A stretch of DNA of 64,000 nt from Thalassospira sp. MCCC 1A01428 (GCF_002115825.1 NZ_JFJZ01000003.1:62001-126000); one strand, 5' to 3'; positions 7,213 to 18,339 are shown, numbered from the stretch's first letter. Program-made: numbers and translations. Notes: a model not told the origin generated them from the letters alone.

Positions 7213-8927
7213 ACCTGTTACGCTTTTCATACTGGCTGCGCGGTGATCGCCCGGAACTGGGCCCCGAACAACGTGAAAAACACGCGCTGGAAACAGCGCG
7301 TAACCGCATTTTTATTACCGGCATCATGTTCGGCATCGGCTTTTTATGGATCGCCGGGGGCCTGTTTAATGCCACCGTGCTAAAACAGGGCAACGAACCT
7401 GATTTAACCGCAGGCACGGATAGCAAGGAACTTAAAACCGAACGCGCCGATATTGTGGATCGCAACGGTATTTTGCTGGCGACCGACCTTCCGACCAGTT
7501 CGCTTTATGCTGATGCCCGTGTGATCAAGGACCCGGTTGGCGCGGCCGACCATTTGCTGACCGTGCTGCCCGGCCTGGATCGCGATACGCTGATCCGCCA
7601 TTTGGGCTCGCAAAAGGCATTTGTCTGGTTGCGCCGCAACCTGACCCCGGACCAGCAATACAAGGTCAATGCGCTTGGTATTCCCGGCCTGAATTTTCAG
7701 CGCGAAGAACGCCGCGTTTATCCGCAAGGCCGCCTTTTTGCCCATGTGCTGGGCTTTACCGATATTGACAATAACGGCATTGCCGGCGCCGAACGCGAAT
7801 TTGACAATGATCTGCGCAGCAATTCCGGCCCGTTGCGCCTGTCGCTTGATATCCGGGTGCAGCATGCCCTGCGCGCCGAGGTTTCCAGCGCAATGGAAAC
7901 ATACAGTGCCGCCGGGGCCACCGGCCTGGTAATGGACATTTATACCGGCGAAGTCATGGGCATGGTTTCCCTGCCCGACTTTGACCCGCACCGTCCCGGT
8001 CAGGGCCCGGCAGATGCGCGTTTTAACCGCGCAACGCTGGGTGTTTACGAACAGGGATCAGTGTTTAAACTGTTTAATGCTGCCATCGCACTTGATACCG
8101 GCACATCGACACTTTACAGCACCTACGATGCCACCAAACCCATGCGTGTCGCCCGGTTTACCATCCATGACTTTCATGGCGAAAACCGCTGGCTGACAGT
8201 GCCCGAAATCCTGGCTTACAGCTCGAATATCGGCTCGGCCCGCATGGCGATGGATTTTGGCATTGAAACCCAGAAAAAATATTTGAAAGACTTTGGCTTT
8301 CTCGACCCGTCCGATGTCGAACTGCCCGAAGTCGCCTCCCCGCTGTTGCCCAACCCGTGGCGTGAAATCAACCTGATGACGATTTCCTACGGGCATGGCA
8401 TTGCGGTTACCCCCCTGCAACTGGTGAATGGCATTTCAACCATTTCCAATGGCGGCATTCGCCGCCCCAGCACGATCCTGAAACAGGACGGTGCCCCGGC
8501 AGGTGTGCGGGTTATTTCAAAAAAGACTTCTGACGACATGCGCCGTTTGATGCGTCTTGTTGTTACCGAAGGTTCCGGCAAAAAAGCCGACGTACCGGGT
8601 TACTTCCTTGGCGGAAAAACCGGTACAGCCGACAAGCTGGTTAACGGGCGCTACGTAAAGAATGCCCGAATGTCTACCTTTGTGGCCGCCTTTCCGATGC
8701 AGGACCCGCGCTATGTGGTTCTGGTGACGTTAGATGGTCCGCAAGGAACAAAAGAAACTTATGGATACGCCACGGCCGGCTGGGTAGCAGCACCGGCAGT
8801 GGGTAAGGTTGTGACACGTATTGCTCCCCTACTGGGGATCGAACCGGCGTACGCGAAGGCGCCGGAAATAGAGCAAGCGTTGCGTTTGGATCTTCGCAAA
8901 GAGGAACGCAAACTTGCGTCTTTCTGA
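7209..8927 (+). CDS. ftsI: Penicillin-binding protein 3, septal transpeptidase FtsI
   Basis: 572 residues with one membrane segment (about 34-54), a dimerisation domain and a C-terminal transpeptidase domain. The active-site motifs are complete: Ser284 in SVFK, Ser338-x-Asn340 in YSSN and KTGT from Lys470. It makes the peptide cross-links of the septal wall, paired with the FtsW glycosyltransferase encoded at 14487. The 3' end overlaps murE by 14 nt. Confidence 0.96.
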   Translation: MNLLRFSYWLRGDRPELGPEQREKHALETARNRIFITGIMFGIGFLWIAGGLFNATVLKQGNEPDLTAGTDSKELKTERADIVDRNGILLATDLPTSSLYADARVIKDPVGAADHLLTVLPGLDRDTLIRHLGSQKAFVWLRRNLTPDQQYKVNALGIPGLNFQREERRVYPQGRLFAHVLGFTDIDNNGIAGAEREFDNDLRSNSGPLRLSLDIRVQHALRAEVSSAMETYSAAGATGLVMDIYTGEVMGMVSLPDFDPHRPGQGPADARFNRATLGVYEQGSVFKLFNAAIALDTGTSTLYSTYDATKPMRVARFTIHDFHGENRWLTVPEILAYSSNIGSARMAMDFGIETQKKYLKDFGFLDPSDVELPEVASPLLPNPWREINLMTISYGHGIAVTPLQLVNGISTISNGGIRRPSTILKQDGAPAGVRVISKKTSDDMRRLMRLVVTEGSGKKADVPGYFLGGKTGTADKLVNGRYVKNARMSTFVAAFPMQDPRYVVLVTLDGPQGTKETYGYATAGWVAAPAVGKVVTRIAPLLGIEPAYAKAPEIEQALRLDLRKEERKLASF

Positions 8928-10374
8928 GCTTATGGCAGGAGATCAGGCGGCATTAAAACATGCCGAAGGACAGGACCCTGATATCAAGGGCCTGACCGCA
9001 GATTCACGCGCAGTCCGTGATGGATATATGTTCGCCGCCCTTCCGGGGGCGCGAGAAGACGGTGCCAAATATATTGACGACGCCATCAAACTGGGGGCGT
9101 CGGCGATTTTGGCAAAAACCAATACCCCGAAAACACCGGCCATTACCGTGCCGTTGATTCCGGTTGAAAACCCGCGCCAGCGTTATGCGCAGCTTGCGGC
9201 CCGTTTTTACGGCAAGCAGCCCGATACCATTGCCGCCATTACCGGCACCAATGGCAAAACATCCACCGCTGTTTTCACCGAACAGCTTTGGACATTGCTG
9301 GGTAAAACATCGGGGTCCATCGGCACATTGGGCATTCGCGCTGCCGGGGCCAAAATCCCCGGGTCGCTTACCACGCCCGACCCGGTTGCCCTGCACCAGT
9401 CGCTGGCCGAAATGTCCGATATTGGTGTAACCCATGTTGCCATGGAAGCCAGTTCGCACGGGTTGGACCAGCACCGGCTCGATGGCGTCAAGGTCCGCGT
9501 TGCGGCCTTCACCAACCTGTCGCGCGACCACCTGGATTATCACGGCGACTTTGCCAAATATTTTGCGGCCAAGGCCCGGTTGTTTCAAAACCTGCTGATG
9601 GCGGATGGTACTGCCGTCATCAATGCCGATATCGCCCAATATGACCTGCTGCAACGCATTTGCCAGGATCGCGGCATTGACATATTGTCCTATGGCACCA
9701 AAGGCGACGGCATTAAATTGCTGTCCACCAAACCCGATGCCACAGGCACGAAAATCAAACTTGCCATCGACAATGGCGAATACAGTGTGCATTTACCGCT
9801 GATGGGCACTTTCCAGGTCATGAATGCCCTGGCAGCCCTGGGCATTGTCATTGCATCGGGTGCGGAAATTGACGATGCGGTTGCTGCCCTTGAAAAACTG
9901 CAAGGTGTGCGGGGCCGGTTGGAACTGGTGGGCAAAACCAAATTTGGTGCGCCGGTTTTTGTCGATTACGCCCACACCCCCGATGCCCTTGAAACCGTGA
10001 TCAAGGCCGTGCGCCCGCATTGCAAGGGCCGGGTGATTTGCATTTTTGGCGCCGGTGGCGACCGCGATACCGGCAAACGCCCGGAAATGGGCCGCATTGT
10101 TAAAGACAATGCCGATATCGCCATTATCACCGACGACAACCCGCGCAGCGAAGACCCGGCAACCATTCGTGCCGCCATCAAGGTCGCGTGCGAAGGGGCG
10201 GTTGAAATTGGCGACCGCGCCGAAGCCATCAAACGCGGCATTGGTATCTTGCAACGTAATGACATTTTGATTATTGCCGGCAAAGGCCATGAACGCGGCC
10301 AGATCGTTGGCGCAAACGTATTGCCATTTGACGATGCGGCTGTGGCCCGCAATCTGTTGCTGGGTGGCAACTAG
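8914..10374 (+). CDS. murE: UDP-N-acetylmuramoyl-tripeptide synthetase MurE (meso-DAP adding)
   Basis: 486 residues. The ATP-binding loop ITGTNGKTST, the carbamylated-lysine region and the C-terminal domain are intact. The DNPR motif at 408-411 marks enzymes that add meso-diaminopimelate rather than lysine, as expected for a Gram-negative wall. I use the TTG at 8914: GAGG stands 9 nt upstream and MRLSELM fits relatives. An ATG six codons later is possible. The start lies inside ftsI. Confidence 0.95.
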   Translation: MRLSELMAGDQAALKHAEGQDPDIKGLTADSRAVRDGYMFAALPGAREDGAKYIDDAIKLGASAILAKTNTPKTPAITVPLIPVENPRQRYAQLAARFYGKQPDTIAAITGTNGKTSTAVFTEQLWTLLGKTSGSIGTLGIRAAGAKIPGSLTTPDPVALHQSLAEMSDIGVTHVAMEASSHGLDQHRLDGVKVRVAAFTNLSRDHLDYHGDFAKYFAAKARLFQNLLMADGTAVINADIAQYDLLQRICQDRGIDILSYGTKGDGIKLLSTKPDATGTKIKLAIDNGEYSVHLPLMGTFQVMNALAALGIVIASGAEIDDAVAALEKLQGVRGRLELVGKTKFGAPVFVDYAHTPDALETVIKAVRPHCKGRVICIFGAGGDRDTGKRPEMGRIVKDNADIAIITDDNPRSEDPATIRAAIKVACEGAVEIGDRAEAIKRGIGILQRNDILIIAGKGHERGQIVGANVLPFDDAAVARNLLLGGN

Positions 10375-10390
10375 CCACGTATATACCCGC

Positions 10391-10422
10391 CGCTACCCTG
10401 CCCGTTTCGGGGCGGGGTAGCG
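10391..10422. other. Strong hairpin between murE and murF
   Basis: A near-perfect stem, CGCTACCCTGCCCG (10391-10404) against CGGGGCGGGGTAGCG (10408-10422), closes a TTT loop in the 107-bp gap between murE and murF. No U-run follows, so it is not a standard terminator. It may stabilise or pause the mRNA within the cluster. Confidence 0.55.
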
Positions 10423-10484
10423 CATGGGGTAACGTGTGATCTGCCAGACAGACAGAGACCTGACCAACGGAAAGAAGAAACGTG

Positions 10485-11921
10485 ATGAGCAAAGCTGTTT
10501 TATGGACGGCAGAAGATGCCGTATCCGCCACCGGCGGCATCGTCGCTGGCGACTGGCAGATAACCGGCATTTCAATCGACAGCCGCAAAACCCGGCCTGG
10601 CGATTTGTTCATTGCCTTAAAAGGCCCGAATTTTGACGGTCACCAGTTTGTCGCCAAGGCGTTTGAGGCAGGCTGTGCCGCCGCCCTTGTTTCCGACGGG
10701 TCGGTTTTACCGCCCGATGCCCCGGCCCTGATTGTTGACGATACCCTTGATGCCATGGTGCGCCTTGGCCTGGCAGGGCGCGCACGCAGCAAAGCCAAAA
10801 TCATCGCCATTACCGGCAGTGTTGGCAAAACCGGCACCAAGGAAGCCCTTAAATATGTTCTGGGCGAACAGGGCAAAACCCACGCCAGCCCGGCCAGCTT
10901 TAACAACCATTGGGGCGTGCCGCTCAGTTTGGCGACCTTGCCGGTCGATGCCGAATATGGCGTTTTTGAAATTGGTATGAACCACCCGGGCGAAATTACC
11001 CCGCTGGTTCAAATGGTGAAACCCTCGGTGGCATTGATCACCAACGTGGTGGGCGCGCATACCGAATATTTCAAGGATGAAGGCGAAATCGCCAAGGCCA
11101 AAGCCGAAATCTTTGAGGGGCTGGACAAGGATGGCGCCGCTGTCCTTAATCGCGACAATTTGCATTATTTTGCCCTGGCCCGCCGGGCCAAAGAACTGGG
11201 CATATCCACCATCAAGGCTTTTGGCACCGATGCCACCGCCGACTACCGCCTGTTTGAAGCCAATATTGTTACCGGCGGCAGTGCCGTTCGGGCCCGTGTC
11301 GGGGGCCGTGATCTGGAATATTTCATTGGTTGCCCCGGTGAACACTGGGTCATCAATTCGCTGGCGATTTTGGCCTGCGTTGACCAGCTGGGTGCCGATG
11401 TGGTGCGGGCTGCGCAGGATTTGGCCGATGTCACCCCGCCTGCCGGGCGCGGCGCACGCCATATCCTTGCCATCAACAACAAAGCCGGGGCCAAAACCGG
11501 GCAGTATGTTTTGATCGACGATGCCTATAACGCCAACCCGACATCGATGATGGCCGGGTTAAAACTGCTGGCAAACGAAAAACCCGAAGGCAAAGGCCGC
11601 CGCATTGCTGTTTTGGGCGACATGCGCGAACTGGGTGCCGAGGCCGAACAAATGCACCGCGACCTTGCCCATCCGCTTGAACATCTGGGAATCGACGGTG
11701 TTTTTACGGTTGGCCCCATGATGGCCCTGCTGGCACAAGAACTGCCCGACGACCGCCATTTAGGCCATTTTGATGCCGCCGAGGACGCGATTTCCCCCAT
11801 TCACGCCGAAATACGCGATGGCGATGTGGTTTTAATCAAAGGTTCGCTTGGCATTTACGTTTCTAAAATTGTTTCCGCTTTAAAATCCGGCCATACGGGC
11901 ACTGCCCCGACATCCAACTGA
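10485..11921 (+). CDS. murF: UDP-N-acetylmuramoyl-tripeptide-D-alanyl-D-alanine ligase MurF
   Basis: 478 residues. It shows the three Mur-ligase domains, with the nucleotide loop ITGSVGKTGTKEAL, a form with Val in place of the usual Asn. DDAYNANPTSM and VLGDMRELG in the C-terminal domain are MurF marks. It adds D-Ala-D-Ala to the UDP-MurNAc-tripeptide made by MurE. A GTG at 10482 directly precedes the chosen ATG, and a purine-rich GGAAAGAAG lies just upstream of both. This is the first gene after the 107-bp gap with the hairpin. Confidence 0.95.
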   Translation: MSKAVLWTAEDAVSATGGIVAGDWQITGISIDSRKTRPGDLFIALKGPNFDGHQFVAKAFEAGCAAALVSDGSVLPPDAPALIVDDTLDAMVRLGLAGRARSKAKIIAITGSVGKTGTKEALKYVLGEQGKTHASPASFNNHWGVPLSLATLPVDAEYGVFEIGMNHPGEITPLVQMVKPSVALITNVVGAHTEYFKDEGEIAKAKAEIFEGLDKDGAAVLNRDNLHYFALARRAKELGISTIKAFGTDATADYRLFEANIVTGGSAVRARVGGRDLEYFIGCPGEHWVINSLAILACVDQLGADVVRAAQDLADVTPPAGRGARHILAINNKAGAKTGQYVLIDDAYNANPTSMMAGLKLLANEKPEGKGRRIAVLGDMRELGAEAEQMHRDLAHPLEHLGIDGVFTVGPMMALLAQELPDDRHLGHFDAAEDAISPIHAEIRDGDVVLIKGSLGIYVSKIVSALKSGHTGTAPTSN

Positions 11922-11943
11922 CGCATAAGGGACCCAAGGGGCG

Positions 11944-13032
11944 ATGCTCTATAACCTGCTATACCCGCTGGCTGACCAGTTTCCGCTGTTTAATCTGTTT
12001 CGGTACATCACCTTTCGTACCGGCGGAGCTGTTTTCACATCGCTGGTGCTGGCATTTGTGCTGGGTCCCTGGCTGATCGACCAATTGCGCGCCCGCCAAA
12101 ACGAAGGGCAGCCCATTCGCGAAGACGGGCCGGAAAGCCACCTTCTGACCAAAAAAGGCACGCCCACCATGGGCGGCCTTTTGCTTCTGATTTCTACCTG
12201 TGTGGCGACCCTGTTGTGGGCCGACCTGACCAACCCCTATGTGTGGGCGGTTTTACTGGTTACCATTGGCTATGGTTTTCTGGGTTTCATGGATGACTTT
12301 TTAAAGGTGTCCAAACGCAATTCCAAAGGCCTGCCGGGCAAGGTCAAACTGCTGGGACAGTTTTCCATTGCCGTTCTGGCATCATGGTGGATTGCCCACA
12401 ATACCGACCCGGCCCTGGCAACCCAGCTGGCCTTTCCGTTTTTCAAAAACCTGTTACTGGATCTGGGCTGGTTTTTCGTTCCCTTTGCCATGTTTGTCAT
12501 GGTTGGGGCGTCAAATGCTGTCAATCTGACCGACGGGCTGGATGGCCTTGCCATTGTCCCGGTCATGATTGCCGCCGCCAGCTTTGCCCTGATCACGTAT
12601 CTGATTGGTAACGTTCAGTTTGCCGATTATTTACAGGTTCATTATATCGCCGGGTCCGGTGAATTAACCGTGTTACTGGGCGCACTTGTCGGTGCCGGAT
12701 TGGGCTTTTTATGGTTCAACGCCCCACCCGCCATGGTGTTTATGGGCGATACCGGGTCTTTGGCCCTTGGCGGGGCACTGGGTGCGGTTGCCGTTGTTAC
12801 CAAACACGAACTGGTCCTGGCGATTATTGGCGGTTTGTTCGTCCTTGAAACGGTATCGGTGATTATTCAGGTCGGATCGTTCAAGCTGACCGGCAAACGC
12901 GTGTTTCGCATGGCTCCGCTTCATCACCATTTTGAAAAAAAGGGCTGGCACGAACCCACTATCGTGATCCGGTTCTGGATCATCTCAGTCATTCTGGCCC
13001 TGATCGGCCTTGCCACCCTTAAGCTGCGTTAA
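11944..13032 (+). CDS. mraY: Phospho-N-acetylmuramoyl-pentapeptide transferase MraY
   Basis: 362 residues and about ten membrane helices. Cytoplasmic loops carry the family motifs: MGGLLLL after the KKGTPT stretch, [10 protein letters not shown] with the Mg2+-binding aspartates, and the [11 protein letters not shown] loop. MraY joins phospho-MurNAc-pentapeptide to undecaprenyl phosphate, giving lipid I on the inner face of the cytoplasmic membrane. The 22-bp gap after murF supports co-transcription. Confidence 0.96.
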   Translation: MLYNLLYPLADQFPLFNLFRYITFRTGGAVFTSLVLAFVLGPWLIDQLRARQNEGQPIREDGPESHLLTKKGTPTMGGLLLLISTCVATLLWADLTNPYVWAVLLVTIGYGFLGFMDDFLKVSKRNSKGLPGKVKLLGQFSIAVLASWWIAHNTDPALATQLAFPFFKNLLLDLGWFFVPFAMFVMVGASNAVNLTDGLDGLAIVPVMIAAASFALITYLIGNVQFADYLQVHYIAGSGELTVLLGALVGAGLGFLWFNAPPAMVFMGDTGSLALGGALGAVAVVTKHELVLAIIGGLFVLETVSVIIQVGSFKLTGKRVFRMAPLHHHFEKKGWHEPTIVIRFWIISVILALIGLATLKLR

Positions 13033-13062
13033 GACTTACCCTGTTTTGAATGGAACGCGACA

Positions 13063-14490
13063 TTGATCGATCTTTCACATTTGCGCGGAAAAACCGTTGC
13101 GGTTCTGGGCCTGGGCAAATCGGGGCTGGCCAGTGTGAAGGCCCTGATCAAGTCAGGTGCCACGGTTTGGGCCTGGGATGATAATGCCGATAGCCGCCAT
13201 CAGCTTGATGACTTGAGTGTCACGCCGGTTAATCTGGTAGAATGCGACTGGAACCAGCCCGACATGCTGGTGATCAGCCCCGGCATTCCTTCCACATTTC
13301 CAACCCCGCACCCGGCGGCCGAAAAAGCACGCCGGGCAGGCAAACCGATTATCTGTGATGTGGAACTGCTTTGCACCACAGCGGCCCATGTCCCCATGCT
13401 GGCGATTACCGGCACCAACGGCAAATCAACCACCACCGCGTTAACCGCCCATATCATCGCCCAATCGGGTATCAAAACCCAGGTTGGCGGCAATCTGGGG
13501 TATCCGGTTTTGGGGTTTGATGCCCTTGATACTAACGATTGTTACGTACTGGAACTCTCAAGTTATCAGTTAGACCTGATTGCTGACGCTGCCTTTGATG
13601 CCAGCGCGCTTTTAAACATAACGCCTGATCATTTGGACCGTCACGGCGGCATGCCGGGCTATATCGGCGCAAAACGCAATATTTTTGCCCGCCAAAAAGG
13701 GCCGAAATGGGCGATCATTTCAATTGATGATGAACCCTGTGCGCAAATGGCAACCGAACTGGCCCGCGAAGGCGGCCACCGCATGGTTGAAATTTCGGTA
13801 AACGGCCCGGCCCCGCATGGCGTTTATGTCGATGATCACTGGCTGGTCGATGATCTGGATGGGCATAAAAACCCGGTGCTGGACCTTGCCACCGTGTCCC
13901 ACATGCCCGGCCGACATAACTGGCAAAACATTGCCTTTGCCTATGCCCTGTGCCGGGCGCGCGCCGTTGCCCCCGCCGATATCCTGGCCGGGGTTATGTC
14001 CTTTCCCGGCCTTGCCCATCGCCAGGAACAAATCGGCACAATTGATGGCATTGTTTTTGTTAATGACAGCAAAGCCACCAATGCCGAAGCCACCGCAAAG
14101 GCGCTGTCTGCCTATGACAACATTTACTGGATTTTGGGCGGCAAACCAAAGGAAGGCGGCATTGACGGGCTGGAACCCTGGTACGGACGGATCAAAAAGG
14201 CCTTTTTGATTGGCAGTGCAACAGACGATTTTGCCGCCAAACTGGATGGCGATTTGCCCTATGAAAAATGCGGCACACTGGAAATTGCCACCGCACGCGC
14301 GCTTGATTGCGCCAGGGCAGACAAAGCCGGCCACACCAACGATGAAAATGCGCCACTAACCCCGATTATTTTGTTGTCGCCTGCCTGTGCATCCTTTGAC
14401 CAGTTCAAAAGTTTTGAAGCCCGCGGCGATGCCTTTCGCACCCTGTTTGGCACCCTGTCGTCACAGTCCCCCGGTCTGGAGTCCTTATGA
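13063..14490 (+). CDS. murD: UDP-N-acetylmuramoylalanine-D-glutamate ligase MurD
   Basis: 475 residues. The N-terminal VLGLGKSGLAS UDP-binding segment, the ATP loop ITGTNGKSTT, LNITPDHLDRHG and FVNDSKATNAEAT are typical of MurD, which adds D-glutamate to UDP-MurNAc-L-Ala. The start is a TTG at 13063 giving MIDLSHLRGKT; a nearby ATG at 13050 is out of frame. The stop overlaps the ftsW start by 4 nt. Confidence 0.95.
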   Translation: MIDLSHLRGKTVAVLGLGKSGLASVKALIKSGATVWAWDDNADSRHQLDDLSVTPVNLVECDWNQPDMLVISPGIPSTFPTPHPAAEKARRAGKPIICDVELLCTTAAHVPMLAITGTNGKSTTTALTAHIIAQSGIKTQVGGNLGYPVLGFDALDTNDCYVLELSSYQLDLIADAAFDASALLNITPDHLDRHGGMPGYIGAKRNIFARQKGPKWAIISIDDEPCAQMATELAREGGHRMVEISVNGPAPHGVYVDDHWLVDDLDGHKNPVLDLATVSHMPGRHNWQNIAFAYALCRARAVAPADILAGVMSFPGLAHRQEQIGTIDGIVFVNDSKATNAEATAKALSAYDNIYWILGGKPKEGGIDGLEPWYGRIKKAFLIGSATDDFAAKLDGDLPYEKCGTLEIATARALDCARADKAGHTNDENAPLTPIILLSPACASFDQFKSFEARGDAFRTLFGTLSSQSPGLESL

Positions 14491-15629
14491 AATCCCTGTT
14501 TGGCGATAAAAATGGCAATACTGCCTTTTCACGCGCCGATACGTCGGTTTTAAGTGTGTGGTGGTGGACCGTGGACCGCTGGTTGCTGGCAGCAACCATA
14601 TTGTTAATGGGTATCGGCGCACTTCTGGTGATGTCAGCCAGCCCGCCTGTCGCTGACCGTATTGGTGTCGATAGCTTTCACTTTGTCCGCAGGCAGTTTT
14701 TCTTTTTGGCACTGGCGGTTATTTGTGCCGGTGGCATTTCCATGCTGTCGATCAAATGGGTGCGCAGGCTCGCCTCGATCATGTTTTTAGGCGTGGTCGC
14801 CATGCTGATTGTAACGCCCTTTGTTGGCGCGGAAATCAAGGGCGCTGTCCGCTGGATCAATTTTGGCGGCGTCACCATCCAGCCATCGGAATTTTTAAAA
14901 CCGGCCTTTGCCGTTGTTGCTGCCTGGATGTTTTCCGAAGGGCGCTTAAACCCCAATTTCCCTGGCTATATCGTTAGCTGCATGTTGCTGGCAACCTGCA
15001 TTATTTTGCTGATGATCCAGCCCGATTTCGGGCAAACAGTGGTGATTACAGCGATCTGGTCAGCACAAATTTTTCTCGCCGGCCTGCCTATCGTGCTGGT
15101 TTTCGGTCTGGGGATGAGCGTGGTTGGCCTGGCGGCTTCGGCCTATCTGATTTTGCCGCACGTGCAATCGCGCGTGGACCGTTTTCTTGACCCGGCAACG
15201 GGCGACAATTACCAGATCCAGCGGTCGATGGAAGCCTTCATGAATGGCGGCATCATGGGCCAGGGGCCGGGCGAGGGCACAGTTAAAAACTATCTGCCCG
15301 ATGCCCATTCCGACTTTATTTTTGCCGTCGCAGGCGAGGAATTCGGCCTGTTATTTTGCCTGCTGGTGGTGGGTATTTTCACCTTCATCATCATGCGGGG
15401 CCTGTCGCGCATGATGGGCGAACGCAATATGTTTGTCGTTCTGGCGGTAACCGGGCTTCTGGTTCAGTTTGGTTTACAGGCCATGATCAACATGGCATCG
15501 ACCCTGCAACTTGTCCCGCCCAAAGGCATGACCTTGCCGTTTGTGTCCTATGGCGGGTCATCAACTGTCGCCATTGCCATCAGCATGGGCTTTATTTTGG
15601 CCCTGACGCGAAAAAGAAGCACCAACTAG
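14487..15629 (+). CDS. ftsW: Septal peptidoglycan glycosyltransferase FtsW
   Basis: 380 residues of the SEDS family with about ten membrane helices. The hallmark segments are present: GAVRWINFGGVTIQPSEFLK in the middle, the QIQRSMEAFMNGGIMGQGPGEG loop, and PKGMTLPFVSYGGSS near the end. FtsW polymerises lipid II into septal glycan with FtsI as its cross-linking partner. It is followed by a 95-bp gap, one of the few larger gaps in this part of the cluster. Confidence 0.95.
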   Translation: MKSLFGDKNGNTAFSRADTSVLSVWWWTVDRWLLAATILLMGIGALLVMSASPPVADRIGVDSFHFVRRQFFFLALAVICAGGISMLSIKWVRRLASIMFLGVVAMLIVTPFVGAEIKGAVRWINFGGVTIQPSEFLKPAFAVVAAWMFSEGRLNPNFPGYIVSCMLLATCIILLMIQPDFGQTVVITAIWSAQIFLAGLPIVLVFGLGMSVVGLAASAYLILPHVQSRVDRFLDPATGDNYQIQRSMEAFMNGGIMGQGPGEGTVKNYLPDAHSDFIFAVAGEEFGLLFCLLVVGIFTFIIMRGLSRMMGERNMFVVLAVTGLLVQFGLQAMINMASTLQLVPPKGMTLPFVSYGGSSTVAIAISMGFILALTRKRSTN

Positions 15630-15724
15630 GCCGTTTTTCGCCTGCGTTTGAAAGGATATTAACCTTTCTCGGTTTCTCTTGAAGCATCCGGCCTTTAGGT
15701 CCATCCGAGTTTCGCGCAGGTTAC

Positions 15725-16930
15725 ATGTCCACCATGACGACAGACGATTTCACCATTGCCGACACCCCGCTTGACGGGCAGTGTATTGCCCTGACATCAG
15801 GCGGAACCGGCGGGCATATGTTTCCTGCGGTTTCGCTGGCGCGCGCCTTGGTCAGGCGTGGGGCGAAGGTGGTATTTTTCACCGATGCCCGGGCCGCCCG
15901 CTATACTGAAAATGTCGAAGGTGTAACCACCATTTTGCTCCCTGCCGGGGGTATTGCCGGCAAGGGACTCCGGGGACGGTTAACCGGCATGTTCCGCCTT
16001 GCCCTTGGCACATGGCAGGCCCGACGCCACCTTAAAAAAATTCGCCCTGCTGCTGTTATCGGATTTGGCGGTTATGCCTCTATCCCCGCGACTGTGGCGG
16101 CAAAGGCCTTGCATATCCCCCTTGCCATTCACGAACAAAATGCCGTTTTGGGCCGGGCCAACCGGGTTGTGGCCGGGGCGGCAGCACGCATCGCCACATC
16201 ATTTCCCGAGGTCCGCCTGATTGACGATGCCGACAAACCCCGCGTCGTCTGGACGGGAAACCCCGTCCGTCAGGAAATTGCCGCCCTTGCCACCGCCCCT
16301 TATCAGGCCCCGGCTGATGACGGTGCGGTAAATGTTTTAATAACCGGTGGCAGCCAGGGCGCACGCATCCTGTCTGACATTCTGCCCGAAGCCATCATTC
16401 GCCTGCCAGATGCCCTTAAATCGCGCCTGCACATTACCCAGCAAGCCCGCGCCGAAGACCTGGAAAAAGCCGCCAAAACCTATGAAGGTTCGGGCATTGA
16501 TGTCACGCTAAAGCCGTTTTTTGACGATATTCCGCAACGATTGCGCGATGCACATCTGGTGATTGCGCGTTCTGGCGCATCGACGGTGGCGGAATTAACG
16601 GTTGCCGGGCGGCCATCCCTGCTGGTGCCCCTGCCCCACGCAATTGACGACCATCAGCGCTATAATGCCGAACAGGTCGAACAGGCGGGCGGCGCATGGA
16701 TGTTATCGCAGGAACGCTTTACCGTCGAAATCGTTAGTGAAAGACTGGCGAAACTTTTAACCGGCCCCGCCGCCCTTGCCCTTGCTGCCGATGGCGCACG
16801 CAGTGCCGCACGGACCAATGCCGCCGAACGGCTGGCCGACATGGTGCTGGACCTGCTGGGGCTGAACCCGGCGGGCACACCGGTCGATCTGAAACAAAAA
16901 ACACCACACGTCCAAGGAGACCTCGCATGA
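15725..16930 (+). CDS. murG: Lipid II synthase MurG (UDP-GlcNAc transferase)
   Basis: 401 residues, a little longer than usual owing to a roughly 15-residue N-terminal leader and a C-terminal tail. [10 protein letters not shown] near the N-terminus, [21 protein letters not shown] and GGSQGA are GT28-family motifs. MurG adds GlcNAc to lipid I to give lipid II at the inner membrane face. The initiation site could also be a little downstream (ATG at 15734). The stop overlaps murC by 4 nt. Confidence 0.95.
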   Translation: MSTMTTDDFTIADTPLDGQCIALTSGGTGGHMFPAVSLARALVRRGAKVVFFTDARAARYTENVEGVTTILLPAGGIAGKGLRGRLTGMFRLALGTWQARRHLKKIRPAAVIGFGGYASIPATVAAKALHIPLAIHEQNAVLGRANRVVAGAAARIATSFPEVRLIDDADKPRVVWTGNPVRQEIAALATAPYQAPADDGAVNVLITGGSQGARILSDILPEAIIRLPDALKSRLHITQQARAEDLEKAAKTYEGSGIDVTLKPFFDDIPQRLRDAHLVIARSGASTVAELTVAGRPSLLVPLPHAIDDHQRYNAEQVEQAGGAWMLSQERFTVEIVSERLAKLLTGPAALALAADGARSAARTNAAERLADMVLDLLGLNPAGTPVDLKQKTPHVQGDLA

Positions 16931-18339
16931 AAACCCTGCCGCTTGGCATCGGAAACATCCATTTTGTCGGGATCGGCGGGATCGGCATGTCTGGCATCGC
17001 CGAGATTTTGCACAATCTGGGCTATCAGGTGCAGGGTTCCGACATGGCGGACAACGCCAATGTCCAGCGCCTGCGCAATCTGGGCATTACCGTGTTTATC
17101 GGCCACGATGCCGAAAATGTTGCCGATGCCAAGGTTGTGGTCATTTCAACGGCGGTAAAGCCCGATAACCCCGAAGTGGTTGCCGCACGCGCCAACATGA
17201 TCCCTGTTGTGCGCCGGTCAGAAATGCTGGCCGAACTGATGCGCCTTAAGGCCGCCATCGCCGTTGGCGGTACGCATGGTAAAACCACCACAACATCACT
17301 GGTCGCCACCATGCTGGATGCCGCCGGGCTGGACCCGACAGTTATCAATGGTGGCATCATCAATTCCTATGGCACCAATGCCCGCCTGGGCGATGGCGAC
17401 TGGATGGTGGTGGAGGCCGACGAGTCTGATGGTACCTTTGTCAAGGTCCCCTCGACCATTGCCGTTGTCACAAATATTGACCCCGAACATCTGGATCACT
17501 GGAAAAGTTTCGATCAGCTGCGCGAGGCGTTCAAAAACTTTGTTCAGAACATTCCGTTTTACGGCTTTGCCGTTTTGTGCATCGACCATCCCGAAGTCCA
17601 GGCCCTGATTGGCCGGGTAACCGACCGCCGCATTTTTACCTTTGGTTTTTCACCGCAGGCCGATGTGCGCGCCACCAATGTCCGTACCGAAATTGGCCAA
17701 AGCACCTTTGACGTTGTCATTCGTGAACGGGTTGATAGTGCCGAACGCATCATTCACAATGTGCGTTTGCCAATGGTGGGCGATCATAACATTTCCAATT
17801 CACTGGCCGCCATCACCGTGGCGCTGGAACTGGGCATTGACGACGACAAAATCGTATCGGCCTTTGATGGCTTTACCGGGGTCAAGCGCCGCTTTACCAA
17901 AACCGGCGAAGTCGATGGTGTTACGATTATCGACGATTACGGCCATCACCCGGTGGAAATTCGCGCTGTTTTGAAAGCGGCACGTTCGGCCACCCAAAAC
18001 AATGTGATTGCAGTCGTACAACCACACCGTTATTCGCGCCTCCATGACCTGTTCGAGGAATTTTGTACCTGCTTTAACGATGCCGACACCGTAATTGTCG
18101 CCGATGTTTATACCGCTGGTGAAAGCCCGATTGAGGGGGCCAACCGCGATGCCCTGGTCGAAGGATTGCGCAACCGGGGCCATCGCAAGGTACTGGCCCT
18201 AAGCAGCCCCGATGAACTGGCAAATGTCGTAACGGGTATCGCCCAAAAAGGCGACCTTGTGGTGTGCCTTGGCGCTGGTTCCATCAGTACCTGGGCCAAT
18301 GCCCTGCCCGCCGGGATGGAGGCCCTTAAATCGTCATGA
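16927..18339 (+). CDS. murC: UDP-N-acetylmuramate-L-alanine ligase MurC
   Basis: 470 residues. [18 protein letters not shown] is the UDP-binding start, [11 protein letters not shown] the ATP loop, and [13 protein letters not shown] and VQPHRYSR lie in the C-terminal part. It adds the first amino acid, L-alanine, to UDP-MurNAc. AAGGAGA precedes the ATG. It is linked by 4-nt overlaps to murG and murB. Confidence 0.96.
   Translation: MKTLPLGIGNIHFVGIGGIGMSGIAEILHNLGYQVQGSDMADNANVQRLRNLGITVFIGHDAENVADAKVVVISTAVKPDNPEVVAARANMIPVVRRSEMLAELMRLKAAIAVGGTHGKTTTTSLVATMLDAAGLDPTVINGGIINSYGTNARLGDGDWMVVEADESDGTFVKVPSTIAVVTNIDPEHLDHWKSFDQLREAFKNFVQNIPFYGFAVLCIDHPEVQALIGRVTDRRIFTFGFSPQADVRATNVRTEIGQSTFDVVIRERVDSAERIIHNVRLPMVGDHNISNSLAAITVALELGIDDDKIVSAFDGFTGVKRRFTKTGEVDGVTIIDDYGHHPVEIRAVLKAARSATQNNVIAVVQPHRYSRLHDLFEEFCTCFNDADTVIVADVYTAGESPIEGANRDALVEGLRNRGHRKVLALSSPDELANVVTGIAQKGDLVVCLGAGSISTWANALPAGMEALKSS

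Noticed and set aside
15650-15668. GAAAGG/CCTTTC hairpin between ftsW and murG as a terminator
   Set aside because: Only 6 bp of stem with a 7-nt loop and no U-run, inside a cluster expected to be co-transcribed.
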